Positions 42,870 to 56,078 of a DNA stretch of 64,000 bases are shown piece after piece. How positions within the stretch are numbered: the first letter of the stretch is position 1; every line of letters starts with the position of its first letter. The notes under the pieces are model-generated. The model was not told the DNA's origin, did no database searches, and saw only the letters and a program-made list of their open reading frames with translations. Origin of the DNA: Primula veris (taxonomy: Eukaryota > Streptophyta > Magnoliopsida > Ericales > Primulaceae); contig OY821741.1 of assembly GCA_963682055.1 (NCBI GenBank), positions 12,963,197-13,027,196 on the forward strand, in the 5' to 3' direction. The position numbers and the translations under genes are program-made.

Positions 42870-45800
42870 ATGGCAGTTTCAAAAACAAAAAAAATCATCC
42901 TGTTTATTTGCATCTCAATTTTAATTGCTCTAGTCTTCCTTTTCTGCATATTCGGATTCAAAGTATCATTTTCGAGTGGTAACGAAAACGAGTTACTAAC
43001 AGGAAGTGATTATGATAATTGGGTATCGTGGCATGTCAAGAATTACTATAAAAATAAGACCGATTTCGAAACAAGCAGCGCAGGAGGTACCAGAGGAGTA
43101 AACGGAACATCGGAAAGTAGAATTGATTTGATGCTGAGGCAGGCTGAGATAAATAAAAAATATATTAGTGTTAGTCAAGATGGAAGTGGTGATTTTAGAA
43201 CAATCAAAGAGGCAATTGAGAGTATTCCATTGTCCAACAAAGGAAGGGTTATAGTATCCATCAAACCAGGCACATACAGGTAATAATAACTTACAATTTA
43301 TATTCTATGTATACATGAAAGCTTTTTATTTATGAGTTTAGTTTGGTTGCATTCGGGGAAGCCAAACCCATAACGTTCATGCACGTAGGAGTATAAAGTT
43401 TTGGTAATTATTTTACTTTATATAACTGTCTTTATATTATCTTTTTTTATAAATTATACTCACATATATCTATTACTAATATTGAGGGAAATATATTTTT
43501 TATACTCCATCTTTTAATTATTCAAGGTTTGAGATTTTTATCCTAAAAATGTTACAATTATATAACTAAACGTCTACACAAATTAAACTTGATATCAATC
43601 ATAAAACTAACAACTCTTTTATGTTTTTTTATTTATAAACCATTTTGTTTGTGTATTTGTATATGTACACTTTTGCTATGTTTTCTTTGTCATTTTTGTT
43701 TGGTTTTTGGGTGAATTTGGTATAAATGAAACAGATTAAAAGTTATTGTTAGTAATCCCTGTAATTTGTCAAATAAATCGAATATGACTTATAAGGACTA
43801 TATTTCAAGTTTAACCGTAAGAGATATTTAATTTCAAATGGAAGTTACCATATATAAAAAAATTATACTAGTAAAATTTGTTTCCTTCTCATTAAAAATT
43901 CTCCATGGATGATTATTATTGACAGAGAAATAGAACTCTTTTATTTATCTCTAGATCATTAGTAAGTTAGTAACAGTAAATTTGAATTGTGAGGTGTACT
44001 TTGTGAATTATAAAACATGCCAAGGACTTTTTGAATCTTAAATTTTGATACATGCAAAAGAGGACATCAATAGGTGCAGTTGATATTTGATACTTATATT
44101 GTGCATCTCCTTAATTTAAAAATCTGCACCAGAAAAAGTTGCACCAATAAATCAAAGTACATACACAAATACTTTTCAAACATAACGTGACCACTCGATA
44201 CAATTTTTATCAAGGTTATACAATAACTTATAGCGGAACTAGGATTTCAAGATACTGAAGCTGAATTGCATGTTTATATATATATATATATTTTTTTATT
44301 AATAATGCTGAAATAAAATAATAGTGAATTTTTCAGAAAAATACATCAATTTTTTTTGGGTTTCCTCAATATGGGGGTGATTTAGCCTATTTTAGCTAGT
44401 ATCTAATTTCTTCACTTTACAATCATCTTTGAAGAACCATATTGGCTAACATGGCCTTTTCTTTTCTTTTTGATAACTAACGGTGTAAAACTATGGTTGG
44501 AAATCAGGGAAAAGATTGTGATTGCTAAGAAAAAGCCGTTTGTGACATTAAAGGCGGCAGACTATAACAATCCACCAAAAATAACATGGAGCGATAGTCA
44601 TAGTAGCACGGGCGGCAAGACTTTAGACAGTGCCACTGTTGCCGTTAATTCTGATTACTTTGTCGCCATGAACATCATCTTTGAGGTTGTACTTCCTTCT
44701 ATTCTTCCTGATTTCGATGAAGTCTTTTCCGTGTTAGTTAATTTCATGACTGATATTTTTTTATTTCGGTTAAAATAAATGTAACAAAAGGAAGATAAAA
44801 AAGATAACTTATCCTTATTTATGAAACACCTTCGAACAACCTACTAAATGTACTGCTTAGACGATGAATACACGACTTATCTTTCAAGACAAATTATATA
44901 TATATTGTGAAGTGAAGCTGCGAGTGCCAACACTATCACATGAGTATTATACTCCTACAATGTAGTTGTAAGATGAAATATTAGTATTAGGTGTAACAAG
45001 TCTCACTATAAAAAAAATGTCAGTTTACCATCAGACATCAGACACCATGTTGCTAAACTGATAGTAAACTGAGTGTCGCTAAATTTAGCAACAACAAAAA
45101 ACTGTTGCTAAATTTACCGACACCTGTAATGTCTATACTTCGTGTCTTCTTCTTTCAGCTACCTAATGCTAAATGGTTGTGACATTTATGCAAATGCGGA
45201 ATGAAGAACACGGTGAAACATGAGCGCGGGGTGGATGGCTCACAGGCGGTGGCACTCCAGATATCAGGGACAAAAGGGGCATTTTACAACTGCATCTTCA
45301 CTGGCTACCAAGACACCTTATTTGACCATAAAGGCTTACACTACTTCAAAAACTGCTCCATATACGGTGATGTCGACTTCATTTGCGGATATGGTCAATC
45401 CCTTTACGAGGTAACAAGCTCTCACTATACCAATTTGGCAATTTCTTTAACTGTGTTTTTGTATATAAATTTGTAACCGAAGGATTATCTCCTAAATATT
45501 AAGTAAACTACACTCAATTTGGGATGACAATTTAGAAACGAAATATGCGAGTAAGGACTGAAATAGATAGAAGTTTTTGAAAAGTGGTCAGACATTGATA
45601 TCATATGGTATTAAGGGCTATAAAAGTAATGCACTAACGGGTAATTTTTTTTTAATGATTGTCTCTAAGATCAAACTATTTTGTCTTTACAAAATTTTGA
45701 TCTCGTGATGGGTGAAAAAAACGTGTTCTCTTATATGATATCCATCAAATATGTTACAACGTCAGTAAGGATCATTACAACTTACAAGTCATGTTTGTGC

Positions 45801-46305
45801 AGGGTTGTGAGTTGATTTCCATCGGAAATAACAATGGAAACTCAATCACGGCTCAGAAGAGAACTGCGGTCTCGTTGTCAAGTGGATTTTCATTCAAAAA
45901 TTGCACAGTTAAAGGAACTACTAGTAACATGGTCTACCTTGGAAGATCATGGGGTGATCACTCGAGGGTCGTCTTTTCCTACACTTATATGGATAACATT
46001 GTTCTCCCTAAAGGTTGGGACGATTGGTCGAACCCTAAGAATGATAAGTAAGTACAGATCAGATTATTGTTGCACTTGTTCAGGTTCTTGTTAGTTTCAA
46101 CTAAAAGCGTGTTTAACATATTTTTGCAAACTTGATTAATTGTAGGACAATATACTATGGTGAATACAAGTGCAGTGGGCCAGGATCGGATACTGCTGGG
46201 AGAGTGCCGTGGGCTCGGACTCTTACGGAACAAGAGGCCGAGCCTTTTATTGGGACATATTTCGTGGAAGGGGAAACATGGATTTTAGATCCTTTTACTG
46301 TATAG
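42870..46305 (+). CDS. Pectinesterase (pectin methylesterase), membrane-anchored, without PMEI domain
   Basis: Five exons: 42870-43279, 44508-44685, 45207-45410, 45803-46047 and 46146-46305. They sum to 1197 nt, 398 aa. The enzyme removes methyl esters from cell-wall homogalacturonan. After a basic start, residues 9-30 are a strong hydrophobic segment (signal anchor or signal peptide), then a short N/S-rich stem with possible N-glycosylation sites (NKT, NGT). The catalytic beta-helix carries the family motifs: GTYREK (134-139), QAVAL with Q209, QDTL with Q231 and D232, the nucleophile D253 in DFICG, and LGRSW with R312 and W314. Two motif residues differ from the common forms (DFIFG, LGRPW). 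No inhibitor-like pro-domain is present, so it is a group 2 type, nearest in feel to PME11/PME53-like proteins. The start is the ATG at 42870; the GTG 30 bases earlier is not a plausible start. Intron 2 contains a CACTA-like fragment. Confidence 0.93.
45004..45140. mobile_element. CACTA-like MITE fragment in pectinesterase intron 2
   Basis: Begins cactataaaaaaaatgtcag and contains ttgctaaactgatagtaaac, ttagcaacaacaaaaaactg and ttgctaaatttaccgacacc words that pair with each other, the style of the CACTA-like MITE at 29565-29772. The right end is not clear. Confidence 0.45.
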
Positions 46306-46989
46306 ATAGTTAAAAGAAATTTCAGAAAATAGAAAACACATGCAAGATTTGTGTTAAAAAGTCTTGCAGAAATTTGAGTAGTTTATCAATAGTTCCACTG
46401 GAAAGTCCAAACTACTGTTATTTTAATCTATATACTTTTGGATTATCAAATATTTAGTGTGCCTGAATTGGGTCGGTTTGCATTGTTTGACACAGAAAGG
46501 GAGCATCATTAGTTGTCTAATGAGACCAAGTTTTATTTTGGAATATAGTAGCTGACTGATCATCATTTTGGTTACAATTTGTATTCTTTTTTATTTTGTT
46601 TTTAATTTCGATGCATGTTTTTGTAATATTGTATTGCTTTTTGTCTTATGAAATGCAAAATCATTATAGTTCTGGTGTAGCTTAACAGTTAGCACCGTTC
46701 TTGTGTTATCTTATAAAAAGTTACTAAAATCATCGGTTTTTTGGTGAAAAATTACATGGTTCACTTCAACTAAAGTTCTTTGGACCATATACGTTTTTTT
46801 TACCTTGATGTGCTTGTTTGGCTGTCGTTTTTAAGCAAATAAGATCCGGTAATTTGAAAAGCTAGAAAATACCTCTTCCATCCGGTTTAAAACTTCATGA
46901 ATTAAAGTAGTAGCAAGTACAGTACAAGTGATGTACAAAAGCATAATAGAGCTTTACAACCCTAACTTAAAATTGTAAAACCCTTTCAC
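46306..46989. other. Pectinesterase 3' region, nothing else recognised
   Basis: Contains the 3' untranslated region. A phrase at about 46672-46700 (ctggtgtagcttaacagtta) faintly resembles a tRNA D-arm, but no arms pair. Confidence 0.45.
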
Positions 46990-47815
46990 GATAAATTAAC
47001 AAAACATACTACTTTTAAAACTAAATTAACAAAAACATATCAAAAAATTTCTAATTAACAAAAACATACCCAAAAGTTCATACACTAATTTATATATTTC
47101 ATACATTTATTCCAAAAATTCATACCATTATTTCAAAAGTTGATACCCTGATTTGTCTTTTTCATACCCTTATTACAAAAGTTCATAGCATCATTTCAAG
47201 AGTAAAAAGTTGATATCATAATTCGTAAAATTTATCCTTATTTTCAAAGTTCATACCCCAAATTACATAATTCATATTCTTACCTACATAGTTCATATAC
47301 ATGATTTTCAACTTCATATCCTTAATTCACGTAATTCATACACTTATTTTTCAACATTATACACTAATTAACAAATTCAACTATTATCCGTCATCCGATC
47401 TCGAACTAACACGTCGTCGTCGTGTGCCTCTCATTCGACGACCGCATCTCCGTCTACATCAAACTCAAGTTTTCGACCTCGCTCTATACCCTCGCTGCCC
47501 ATTCCGACAGATGTGTCCGTCTCAATCTCCACGGAAGAGAGAGATCGGAGAGAGAGGGAAAAGAAGAAAAAGATCGGAAAGAGAGAACAAAAAGAGAGAG
47601 CAAATATGAGGAGAGAGATTGGAAAGAGAGAGAAATAATGATAGATCGGAGAGAGAGAATGAGGAGAAGAGAGATCGGAGGTACATAGAATGATGATAGA
47701 GAGATTGGAAAGAGAGGGTGAGAGGAGGAGAGAGAGTAAAGAAATTGTATATTTTTTATTAATTATTAATTGAAAAAATGTTTTTAATAATTTAACTTTT
47801 TAAGTACAGACATAC
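46990..47815. mobile_element. Mutator-like non-autonomous element, copy 2
   Basis: Direct-orientation relative of 32652-33497: same left end (gataaattaacaaaacatac), the same loose ttcatac repeats, the same GC-richer core (47390-47540) and the same GA-rich tract (47530-47735). The right end is eroded after about 47800. The forward frames over the core and GA tract (47301-47609, 47422-47688) are not supported as genes. Confidence 0.75.
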
Positions 47816-50412
47816 GTGAATTATTTTATTTTATTTTATAATTGAGTTTAACTTTTATGAAAATGCTCTATCATATTGAAGTATTTCAACTTTTTCACTT
47901 TTATTTCGTTTCCATCTCAAAATTTATGGAATCCAGCTAGGTGCTGATGCCATCTAAAGTTTGCATGTGTGTGTAACCGTGCAACACTTTATACCTTTTC
48001 AAAATAAACATATAACTTATCTAATATTTTATATAAAATAAAACAAGCTATTCTAAATGATTTTTTTTCTTCATAAAACTTCTTATTTAGTGTTGTTATA
48101 GGTGATTGACATGAATTATTTGGGCATCACCATTATGTTATTAGAGTGATCTGCTTGTCATTAACGATACAGTTTTTACATATCTAACTAATAAACTACA
48201 AACAACCACTTTAACTTTCCAAGAGTATTTCTTTCTGTGAAATTTATACAATTGTAACAAAAATCCAAACTATGAAGTCCAAAAGAATCTTCTAATTATA
48301 AAATATAAAAAAAAATATTAAAAGGCTATCATTAAGCAATATATATAATTATGACCAAACATATACATACCTGACTTTAAATAATGTTTTCTATGGGTGT
48401 CACGTTTCATTGTTTCAATCATATATATTTTTTATTAATATATGTTTAAAGACCAAACTTCAATAATATATTTGTTTAATAAATTGATTTATTTTTTGAC
48501 AATTATATAACTCAATGAACATCCAATAATCATATTAAATTATTAATCTATTAGTAAACTCGATGTGCGACTAAAGTGAGTTGTCTTAATAATTTGTTCA
48601 TGATTATATTTCGATCTTTGACACTTCTAATGTGTCGTTTGTTAACTGTCAAAAAAAGAAATGATGTGCATTATAATTTAAAATAAAAAAGTTCACTACC
48701 AATTTAATTATGAGAAAGAAACTTAAAACTATGTATATCAGGAGAATTTTTTGAAATGTTAAATAGGGAATCTTGTAAAGAAAAATAAATGTTTTTGCTC
48801 ATATATTTTATTTTATCCAAAAACTCTATCCGTTTAAATTTAAATGACATGCACACATGTTAGGTGCAGTCACTAATCAACATACACTATTAATATACAT
48901 GTACATATATTAGTAATACTATATTTAGCAATTTTTTTTAATTAATATTTAAATTTATGATAGACTCGTATATGGTTCTAATATATTTTTATTTGGGTAT
49001 TTAGTAGGTAGATTTTTAAATTTAATAATTTTTCTTATTTTTAATTAATATTTAAATCTAATATATACTCAACTAGGTTTCTAATATCTTTTTATTTGAG
49101 TTTTTAACAGACTGAGTTTTTATTATGTTTGATATTTATATTCGAGTTTATCAAACTATAGATTGTATTTTATGTATATTTTGAGGGATACATATGTATT
49201 TTATTTGCATATAGAGTGTGTGATTTGTGTGCAAGTGATGTGTCTACTGTCAAACATTGCTCGGCTAATAATGTTAAAAAAAATAGTAACAAATATTTTT
49301 AAAATATTAAGTTGCTTGAGATGTTATTAAATAAAAAAAATTGAATGAATAAGAAAATAATTTGATTACTAATTAAATATTGTTAGAATAATCGTTCATT
49401 TTTCTCTTTCATTAATTTAATTTTTTTTAATTAATAAAATACTATTATTAATTAGGCTGAGTTTGACAAGTTGACATCAACAACCAAATGATATTTTGTA
49501 TTGATTTTAAAGTTCATAACAGTAGCACTTTTAAATAAATACTCCTATCAGCTGTTAGAAAACAAAATAACCGAATAGTCTTGGCTGAGTACAATTGTCC
49601 ACCGATGTCGAAGTACATTAATTAAACTAAAAAGTTGGCCTAGTTGAGGCGTAAAAAAAAATATATATATATAGTCAGACTGATTCAATCAGACCGATCA
49701 TCAAACAGTCATTTATGTAATTTTTAGAATTTGTTTGACATCCAACCAAAGCAAAAATAAAACCTTAAATATAATATTTATGAAACCATAGTTGAAACTA
49801 CCCTAAACTTAAATATTAATTAAAAATATTTAAAATTTTAATAATTTTAATATATTTTATTTGACGATTCAATAAAATAAAAACTTAAATATAATATTAT
49901 AGAACCCTATTTCAGACTACTCTAAACTTAAATATTAATTAAAAATATTTAAAATGTTAATGATTTTAATATATTTTATTTGACGATTTAACAAAATAAA
50001 AATTTGAATATAATATTATAGAACTCTATTTGAGACTAGTTTAAACTTAAATATTAATTAAAAATATTAAATATATATATGACCGATAGCAGACTATTAA
50101 ATTTCGGGGTGAAAATAAAATTTTAAATTTACATTAAGACTAATGTGTTGAGAGTCTGCTTGAGTCTGCTAAAACTCCATGATGCCTTTTTCTATACCTA
50201 ACCTTTCTCTTTCAAATAAGTCAACTTATTTACACAAAGTTGAGACTTTTGTATCCTTTCCATGACCTATTAGTTTCTTAACCCATCATATTTATTAAAA
50301 AAAGTTAAAAAAAAAATTACAAATACAACTAGACATGTATAGATACATTTAAACAAAATTCTCCTACACCAAAGTAATATATTATTTCATTTGAAAATAA
50401 AATAAAAAATAG
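47816..50412. other. AT-rich intergenic DNA
   Basis: No gene found. A loose duplication of about 100 bp is visible at 48940-49110 (attaatatttaaat followed by ctaatat and tttttatttg), and a clearer tandem array at 49754-50070. Confidence 0.45.
49754..50070. repeat. Tandem array, about 119-bp period, 2.6 units
   Basis: Units start near 49754, 49873 and 49992, each with acttaaatattaattaaaaa, taatatattttatttgacga and ataatattatagaac-type words. Substitutions between units are few but evenly spread. Confidence 0.88.
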
Positions 50413-50650
50413 TACTCCATCCGTTCCCATTTAATTATCCATAACGAAAATACGTGCAATTTTGACCGGCTTATAACTTATATCAAAATTGTCAAAATGA
50501 ATTTTTTTTTAAATCTAATCATAAAATTTAACATTTGAACTATTTGATCAAGTTTTAAAAATTTCCATTCAGACAATTTTGATATAAGTTCTTGGCCGAT
50601 CAAAATTACACGTAGTTTCGTAATAAATAATTAAATAAGAATAGAGAAAA
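50413..50650. mobile_element. Stowaway-like MITE, well preserved copy
   Basis: Starts tactccatccgttcccattt and ends with the inverse region attaaataagaatagaga. Internal arms cgtgcaattttgaccggctt and ggccgatcaaaattacacgt face each other. This is the best representative of the family at 26.2, 34.8, 35.7 and 37.3 kb. Confidence 0.78.
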
Positions 50651-51695
50651 TAAAATTAACATCATAACAAAAATATATTTAAATCAACGTAATGAACAAA
50701 CGTTCAGAATATGTTGATAATAGTTTACAAATGTATGAAACGAGTTATAAAAATTCATAATTTGACCCAAAAATAGATAGACGGGCACCACGAAACGGGT
50801 TAAAACAGAGATACTCATTTTCGGAATCATAGCAAAAACGAGTAAAATTTTGGTGGAAAAGGTTACCATAATCCGATCCTCCTAACCAATAAAACATCAA
50901 GAAAAATATTATTAAATCCTTATGAATCATAGAGTTAAATTAAAATAAAATTGAATAATAAAATACTATTTGCCTATTTGCATTCAGACCACTATTTAGT
51001 ACCTACAAAATATATTTTTTATATAAAAAATTAATAAAAATAAAAAAAAAGGAACAAAGATGAGTTGGGCGGCTAAAGCTCACAGGATCATTTACACCTC
51101 ACCCTCTCTCTCTCTAGAAATAAATAAAAATACCCCTTTTTTCCTATTCTCCTTTTTTTCCCCTTATTTTTGCACTAAAATTAACAAAAATATTCCCCAT
51201 AGGAATTGAAAATAAGGAATGCTAAATTGCTAATAGTGTATTTATATGTATATACATATACACTTACTTAATACAATATCAGTTTCTAAGTTAAACAAAA
51301 ATAGGAAAAGTAAGGTGCTTTTTTGTTGCTTTTTTTGAAAAAAAAGCAGTGATCTGTGCTTATTTGGGTTTCTGATAAAGGGTTTGTTTGGGATTTAGTT
51401 TTTGAGCTTATTTGTGGCTCAAAGGTGGGATCTTTTGATAAAGAGTTTTTTTTTTTTTTGGTTTTGTTTTTTTTTATATAGTATTTGGAAATTATGTTAA
51501 TGGATGTTTTATTGTTTTCTGAAGGATGGACTTAGAATTAGAGAATATTTATTAGGACCTTTTTTGTTTATATTTGGTTTATGAGTAATGGGTTTTCATT
51601 AGTTTATTTAGATATGGTTTAAATTGAATCCTATTGGGGTTTGGATCTGTAAATTGAAAAGAGGGTATTTGGTGAATGTGTTTTTTTGACTAAAT
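50651..51695. other. PP2A B' upstream region
   Basis: Contains the promoter and 5' leader of the PP2A subunit gene: a pyrimidine stretch ctctctctctctag near 51103-51116, then T-rich sequence up to the start codon. A leader intron is possible but was not resolved. The small minus frames at 50684-50930 look like chance. Confidence 0.45.
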
Positions 51696-54600
51696 ATGTT
51701 GAAAAGTCTTTTGAAGTATGCGAAAAAGTCTTCGAAATCATCGGGTAATCATGAATTTTCAGGTAATGCGAAGTCTTCTTTAGAAACCTCGAAACATAGT
51801 GATACGTATGGAAATAAGGTGAGTAATCCGATTAGTTCGTCGTTTTCGGATATGGGACTTGACCTAGAATATAAAAGTAGTATTGGGTCGAATTCGAAAA
51901 TAAACGGTAGTGTAGTTGTTTCTTATGAAGCGCTTCCTAGTTTTCGAGACGTTTCAAACTCAGAAAAACAGAACTTGTTACTCAAAAAGCTTAAAATGTG
52001 TTGTGTCGTTTTCGACTTTAGTGACCCGACAAAGCATATCAAGGAGAAAGAGATAAAGAGACAAACCTTATTGGAAGTTGTCGATTATGTCACTTCTGCG
52101 AATTCGAAGTTTGCCGAGAATGTTATGCAAGAAGCTATAAAAATGGTGTCCGCTAATATATTTAGAGAGCCAACGCCTCAACCACATGACAATAAAGCCT
52201 TGCAAGCCTATGATGTTGAAGAAGAAGAGCCTTTAATGGACCCTTGTTGGCCACATTTGCAAATTGTGTACGAGTTCTTACTTAGATTTATAGCATCTCC
52301 GGAAACAGATGCAAAACTAGCTAAACGGTACATAGATCACTCTTTTGTTCTCAAACTGCTAGATCTATTTGACTCCGAGGACCCCAGAGAAAGAGAATAT
52401 TTGAAAACCATATTGCATAGAATCTACGGTAAGTTTATGGTGCATCGGCCGTTTATCCGAAAAGCCATTAACAACATATTTTACCGTTTTATATTCGAAA
52501 CCGAAAAGCATAATGGTATTGCCGAGTTGTTAGAGATTTTGGGTAGTATAGTAAATGGATTTGCTTTGCCTTTGAAAGAGGAGCATAAACTTTTTCTTGT
52601 TCGAGCGCTTATTCCATTGCATAAGCCCAGATGTTTGGGTATGTATCATCAACAATTATCGTATTGTATAACGCAGTTTGTGGAGAAAGACTGTAAGCTT
52701 GCTGATATTGTTATAAGGGGTTTGTTGAAATATTGGCCGGTAACTAATAGTTCGAAAGAGATTATGTTTTTAAATGAATTAGAGGAAGTTTTGGAGACTA
52801 CGCAGCAATCCGAGTTTCAATGGTGTATGGTTCCGTTATTTCAACAAATCGCTCGTTGCTTAAACAGTTTGCACTTTCAGGTGATGTTTCTTACCCTTTG
52901 TCAACTTATTTATGATTTATTTGCAAGCATTTGTATGTTATATGTGCTATCGTTTGCAACTGGAGTATTAATAAGGCAAGCTATATTTAAAGTCTTTTCG
53001 TAAATTGGCTTTCGGCAGCTCCTTTTGGCTTGCTTAGACCTTGTTTTGCTCTTATCGTTCAATCTGTGTGTTTGCTTTATGACGAAGTACTAGCTTGAAT
53101 TAGTTAGGTCCTACGTATTCGGTTCTGTATATGCATTTTCTCAAGAGTTCACTATGCATGTTTTTGTCATTTTTACAAAGTGAAATTTCCTGTATATGCT
53201 CCTGTCAGTCAACAGTCTTTCTGTATAAGCTTGTTAGTTTGTTTTGTATGATTAAAATTTAAGAATGTGATCAAAATCATTTTGAGGCATGTTTGTTTGT
53301 TTGTATAACTGCTTCAGCTACATTATAGTGTTAACCATTCGTATTACCTATCTATTATCATGTTGCCTTATTCCTCCTAATTTGTATTTCCGAATGGATT
53401 TTCCATGAGAATAGTAGTATGACCTAAGGTAACATTATGATTTACAATTAAGTTTTCGGCTTGGAAACAATATAACGTTTTTCTTACTTATTGAGTAGTT
53501 TAGTATCAATGAATCATAGCTCCAGCTTCATAGTCTTGCTTCAATGATAGGGCGATACAGCACCCTGTTCTCAATATAATTTGTTAAATAAGAGCGAATC
53601 TTGCAATAGAGAGAGTACATCGTCATTTTTCATGCCCACGTTTGTAATTTTGATTCGTTGACCTTATTGGTGTTTGACCGTCAGTAATAGTGGTATATGT
53701 TAACTAATTTTTTATTTATTTTTAAATATTAACTATATTCTTGTCAAATTACTCGATGAACTATATGGTTCTTGTCAAATTACTCGATGAACAATATTAC
53801 AGCTCCTAAGGGAAAACTAATAAAACCGCCATCATTCGGTTGTTGTAGCAATGCTATCAGTGTATATTATTCTGTATCAAACATGTTTGAACACAACTTA
53901 TATGTACACCAGTTGTCTTGATAGGCTTAGAGCTGTCACTGTAGTTTGACAAAAACATAGCTTCCCGTAGAGTAGAGCTCAGCTTATGCCATTTTAATGC
54001 TCCTTTCTCAGGTCAATGATGCTCAATAGTTTTAGCCTCTAATTAGCATTTTTACAGGTATTCATGTTCATAGAGACCATAAGTACCATTTTTTTAACCT
54101 ATAGCCCATATTGGGATGGTTTATAAAGTAGAGGTATGAAAAATTATACACTTTGTAATGCTAATTGAATGTCATGCTCTCCGTCATAGTCAGAATACCT
54201 CTACTTAGCCACATATTTAGCCAAAAGTTAAAAAAGGTCACAGTTTTTGGTAGCTACAATGGTAGAATGCCTCTCATGCTTTTGGGCGTTTGTTTGGACT
54301 GACTACGTTGTAGTGGACTAAAAAGTTTGTCTAATCCCCATTAATTTGACTTTTATGACATGAAAATTGTGCATAGCAATATACCAAAAGAAATCGTGCT
54401 TAGTAGCACAAATAGTTTCTCTGGACTGATTCTCCTGACAAGTGTGAGATGAAGTATTCTACAGTTTCAGTCTTCATTGTTTGGAAATATATATACTAGT
54501 AAATACAGGCACATGCCTGCCCAGTGATGGGGTGGTTTTGTTTTGTTTTAAAAATTAAATAGTTAGATATTGGCAATTTAAATTTTTTTTTTAAGGTATT

Positions 54601-56067
54601 TTCGAAATTTCACATATGTGGGGTAGTTATTAAAAGTTTTGGGGTTTTTTTCTAAAAATGTGGGAGCACTTTGGCAGCCTCAAAATAACTGTCTTTTTCT
54701 GGGTTGGCTTATTATAATAGATAGATATATACACTACTCAGAGTAGTATATAGTCTACTCCTATATTTTATATTTTAGTCTAGGAGCTAAGGTTCGATCG
54801 ACACACCATATTCTATTTAGATCAATTCCTCGTGACATGTACACGTCTATTCACATCTGTTTTTTCTTAGATTTTGGACCAATTCCGTCACAACACGTGT
54901 AAGTCTATCCAAACCATATTCTACTTTGATTTTGGATGAACGAGAGCCACTTTAATCTTGATGTGGGAATTATTGGACAAAAAAACCTAGGTTTTAGATT
55001 AGGTTAAACTAGAGAAATTCTTATTCGTTTTATTAGGATATGCCAATATGGTAGGGATAGACTTACTCGTGTTATGACGGAACCGGTCAATAATTTAAGT
55101 AAAATATTGGCGTGGATAGACTTTTACACGTGTTGCAATGGAATTGATCCCAAATCTGAACAGAATTTGATGTGGATAGACTTGCAAGTTGTGACATAAC
55201 GAATCAGAATTCCAGTGTGGGTAGACTTACCTATTGTTTTAAAACTAAATTTTATAATTGCGGGCCAGTAGTACTCTTTTTGGCCAATCCTTACTCCTTA
55301 CAGTTCATCATCAGTCTCCTCCTTAACAAGATCTCGAGTATGATCAATACGGTCGGGTGCATGTAGAAATATTATTTATATTACTTAATTTACTCCTGTA
55401 TTTTAAGTTTTTGTTCGGAAGCTAAGATTCCAGTCCCTTACAACTTAAGAAGCCTTGTTTGGTTGCCGCATTTAAGATCAGTTGTTTTTAACTTATTTGG
55501 TTTAATCTGGACTATGTTGACCAGTGACTAAGCTCAGCTTTCTTGGATATTTGGGCTGATAAAATCTAGAAGCTTTATGATGTGCTAGTCTTGTTCAAAT
55601 ACTAATATTTTTTACTTATTTACTTCATTGCTGCAAACGCAATGAATGTTGTAATATGACAAAACAAGCGGTACATACCACTTTTCATACATGAGTCAAA
55701 AACTAATTTGAAGTTTATTATTGCTTATATTCAGGTGGCAGAGAGAGCTTTGTTCTTATGGAACAACGACCATATCGAGAACTTAATAAAGCAAAACCGC
55801 AAGGTTATTCTCCCAATTATCCTCCCAGCCTTAGAGAGAAATGCTAGGACCCATTGGAATCAAGCTGTTCATAGCTTAACGCTTAATATTCGCAAAATAT
55901 TTTTCGATCTGGACCCTGATTTGTTCAACGAGTGCTCAGATAAGTTTCAAGAAGATGAGGCGAAAGAAGAAGACATAAAAACGAGGCGTATAGAGACGTG
56001 GAGACGATTGGAAGAGATAGCTTCAAAGAAAGCACCAAGTCATGAGGCGGTGCTTGTTTCAGGTTAG
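51696..56067 (+). CDS. Serine/threonine protein phosphatase 2A regulatory subunit B' (B56 family)
   Basis: Two exons, 51696-52880 and 55735-56067, join CAG to GTGGCAGAG in phase and give 505 aa. B' subunits bind the PP2A scaffold and catalytic subunits and select substrates and cell location. After a Ser/Lys-rich variable start (1-75) comes the B56 HEAT-like core, about 80-490, with hallmark stretches [58 protein letters not shown], and after the intron [10 protein letters not shown] and [13 protein letters not shown]. The C-terminus is charged ([13 protein letters not shown]) and ends LVSG, with no SSL-type peroxisomal signal, so it is not the theta peroxisomal type by that test. The single coding intron at this point is usual in plant B' genes. 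Without splicing the first exon would run on 41 residues to a stop at 53003. A 36-G run begins 12 bases after the stop. Confidence 0.96.
54779..55370. repeat. Dispersed repeat, copy in the PP2A B' intron
   Basis: Shares caccatattctatttagatc, accaattccgtcacaacacg, tgattttggatgaacga, tactctttttggccaatcct and gagtatgatcaatacggtcg with 59160-59665 in the same orientation. It also has internal gtgtggatagactt words. Superfamily unknown. Confidence 0.8.
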
Positions 56068-56075
56068 AGAGGGAG

Positions 56076-56078
<3 letters not shown>

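Noticed and set aside
45151..45206. Acceptor ctttcag at 45160 for pectinesterase exon 3
   Set aside because: It would add residues not found in the family and a frame that does not fit; the AG at 45205-45206 gives the conserved FENT-type join.
46672..46745. tRNA-like phrase downstream of pectinesterase
   Set aside because: Only a D-arm-like word; no B-box or acceptor stem.
47301..47688. Arg/Glu-rich ORFs
   Set aside because: Produced by the GA-rich tract of the Mutator-like element; the other copy does not keep the frame.
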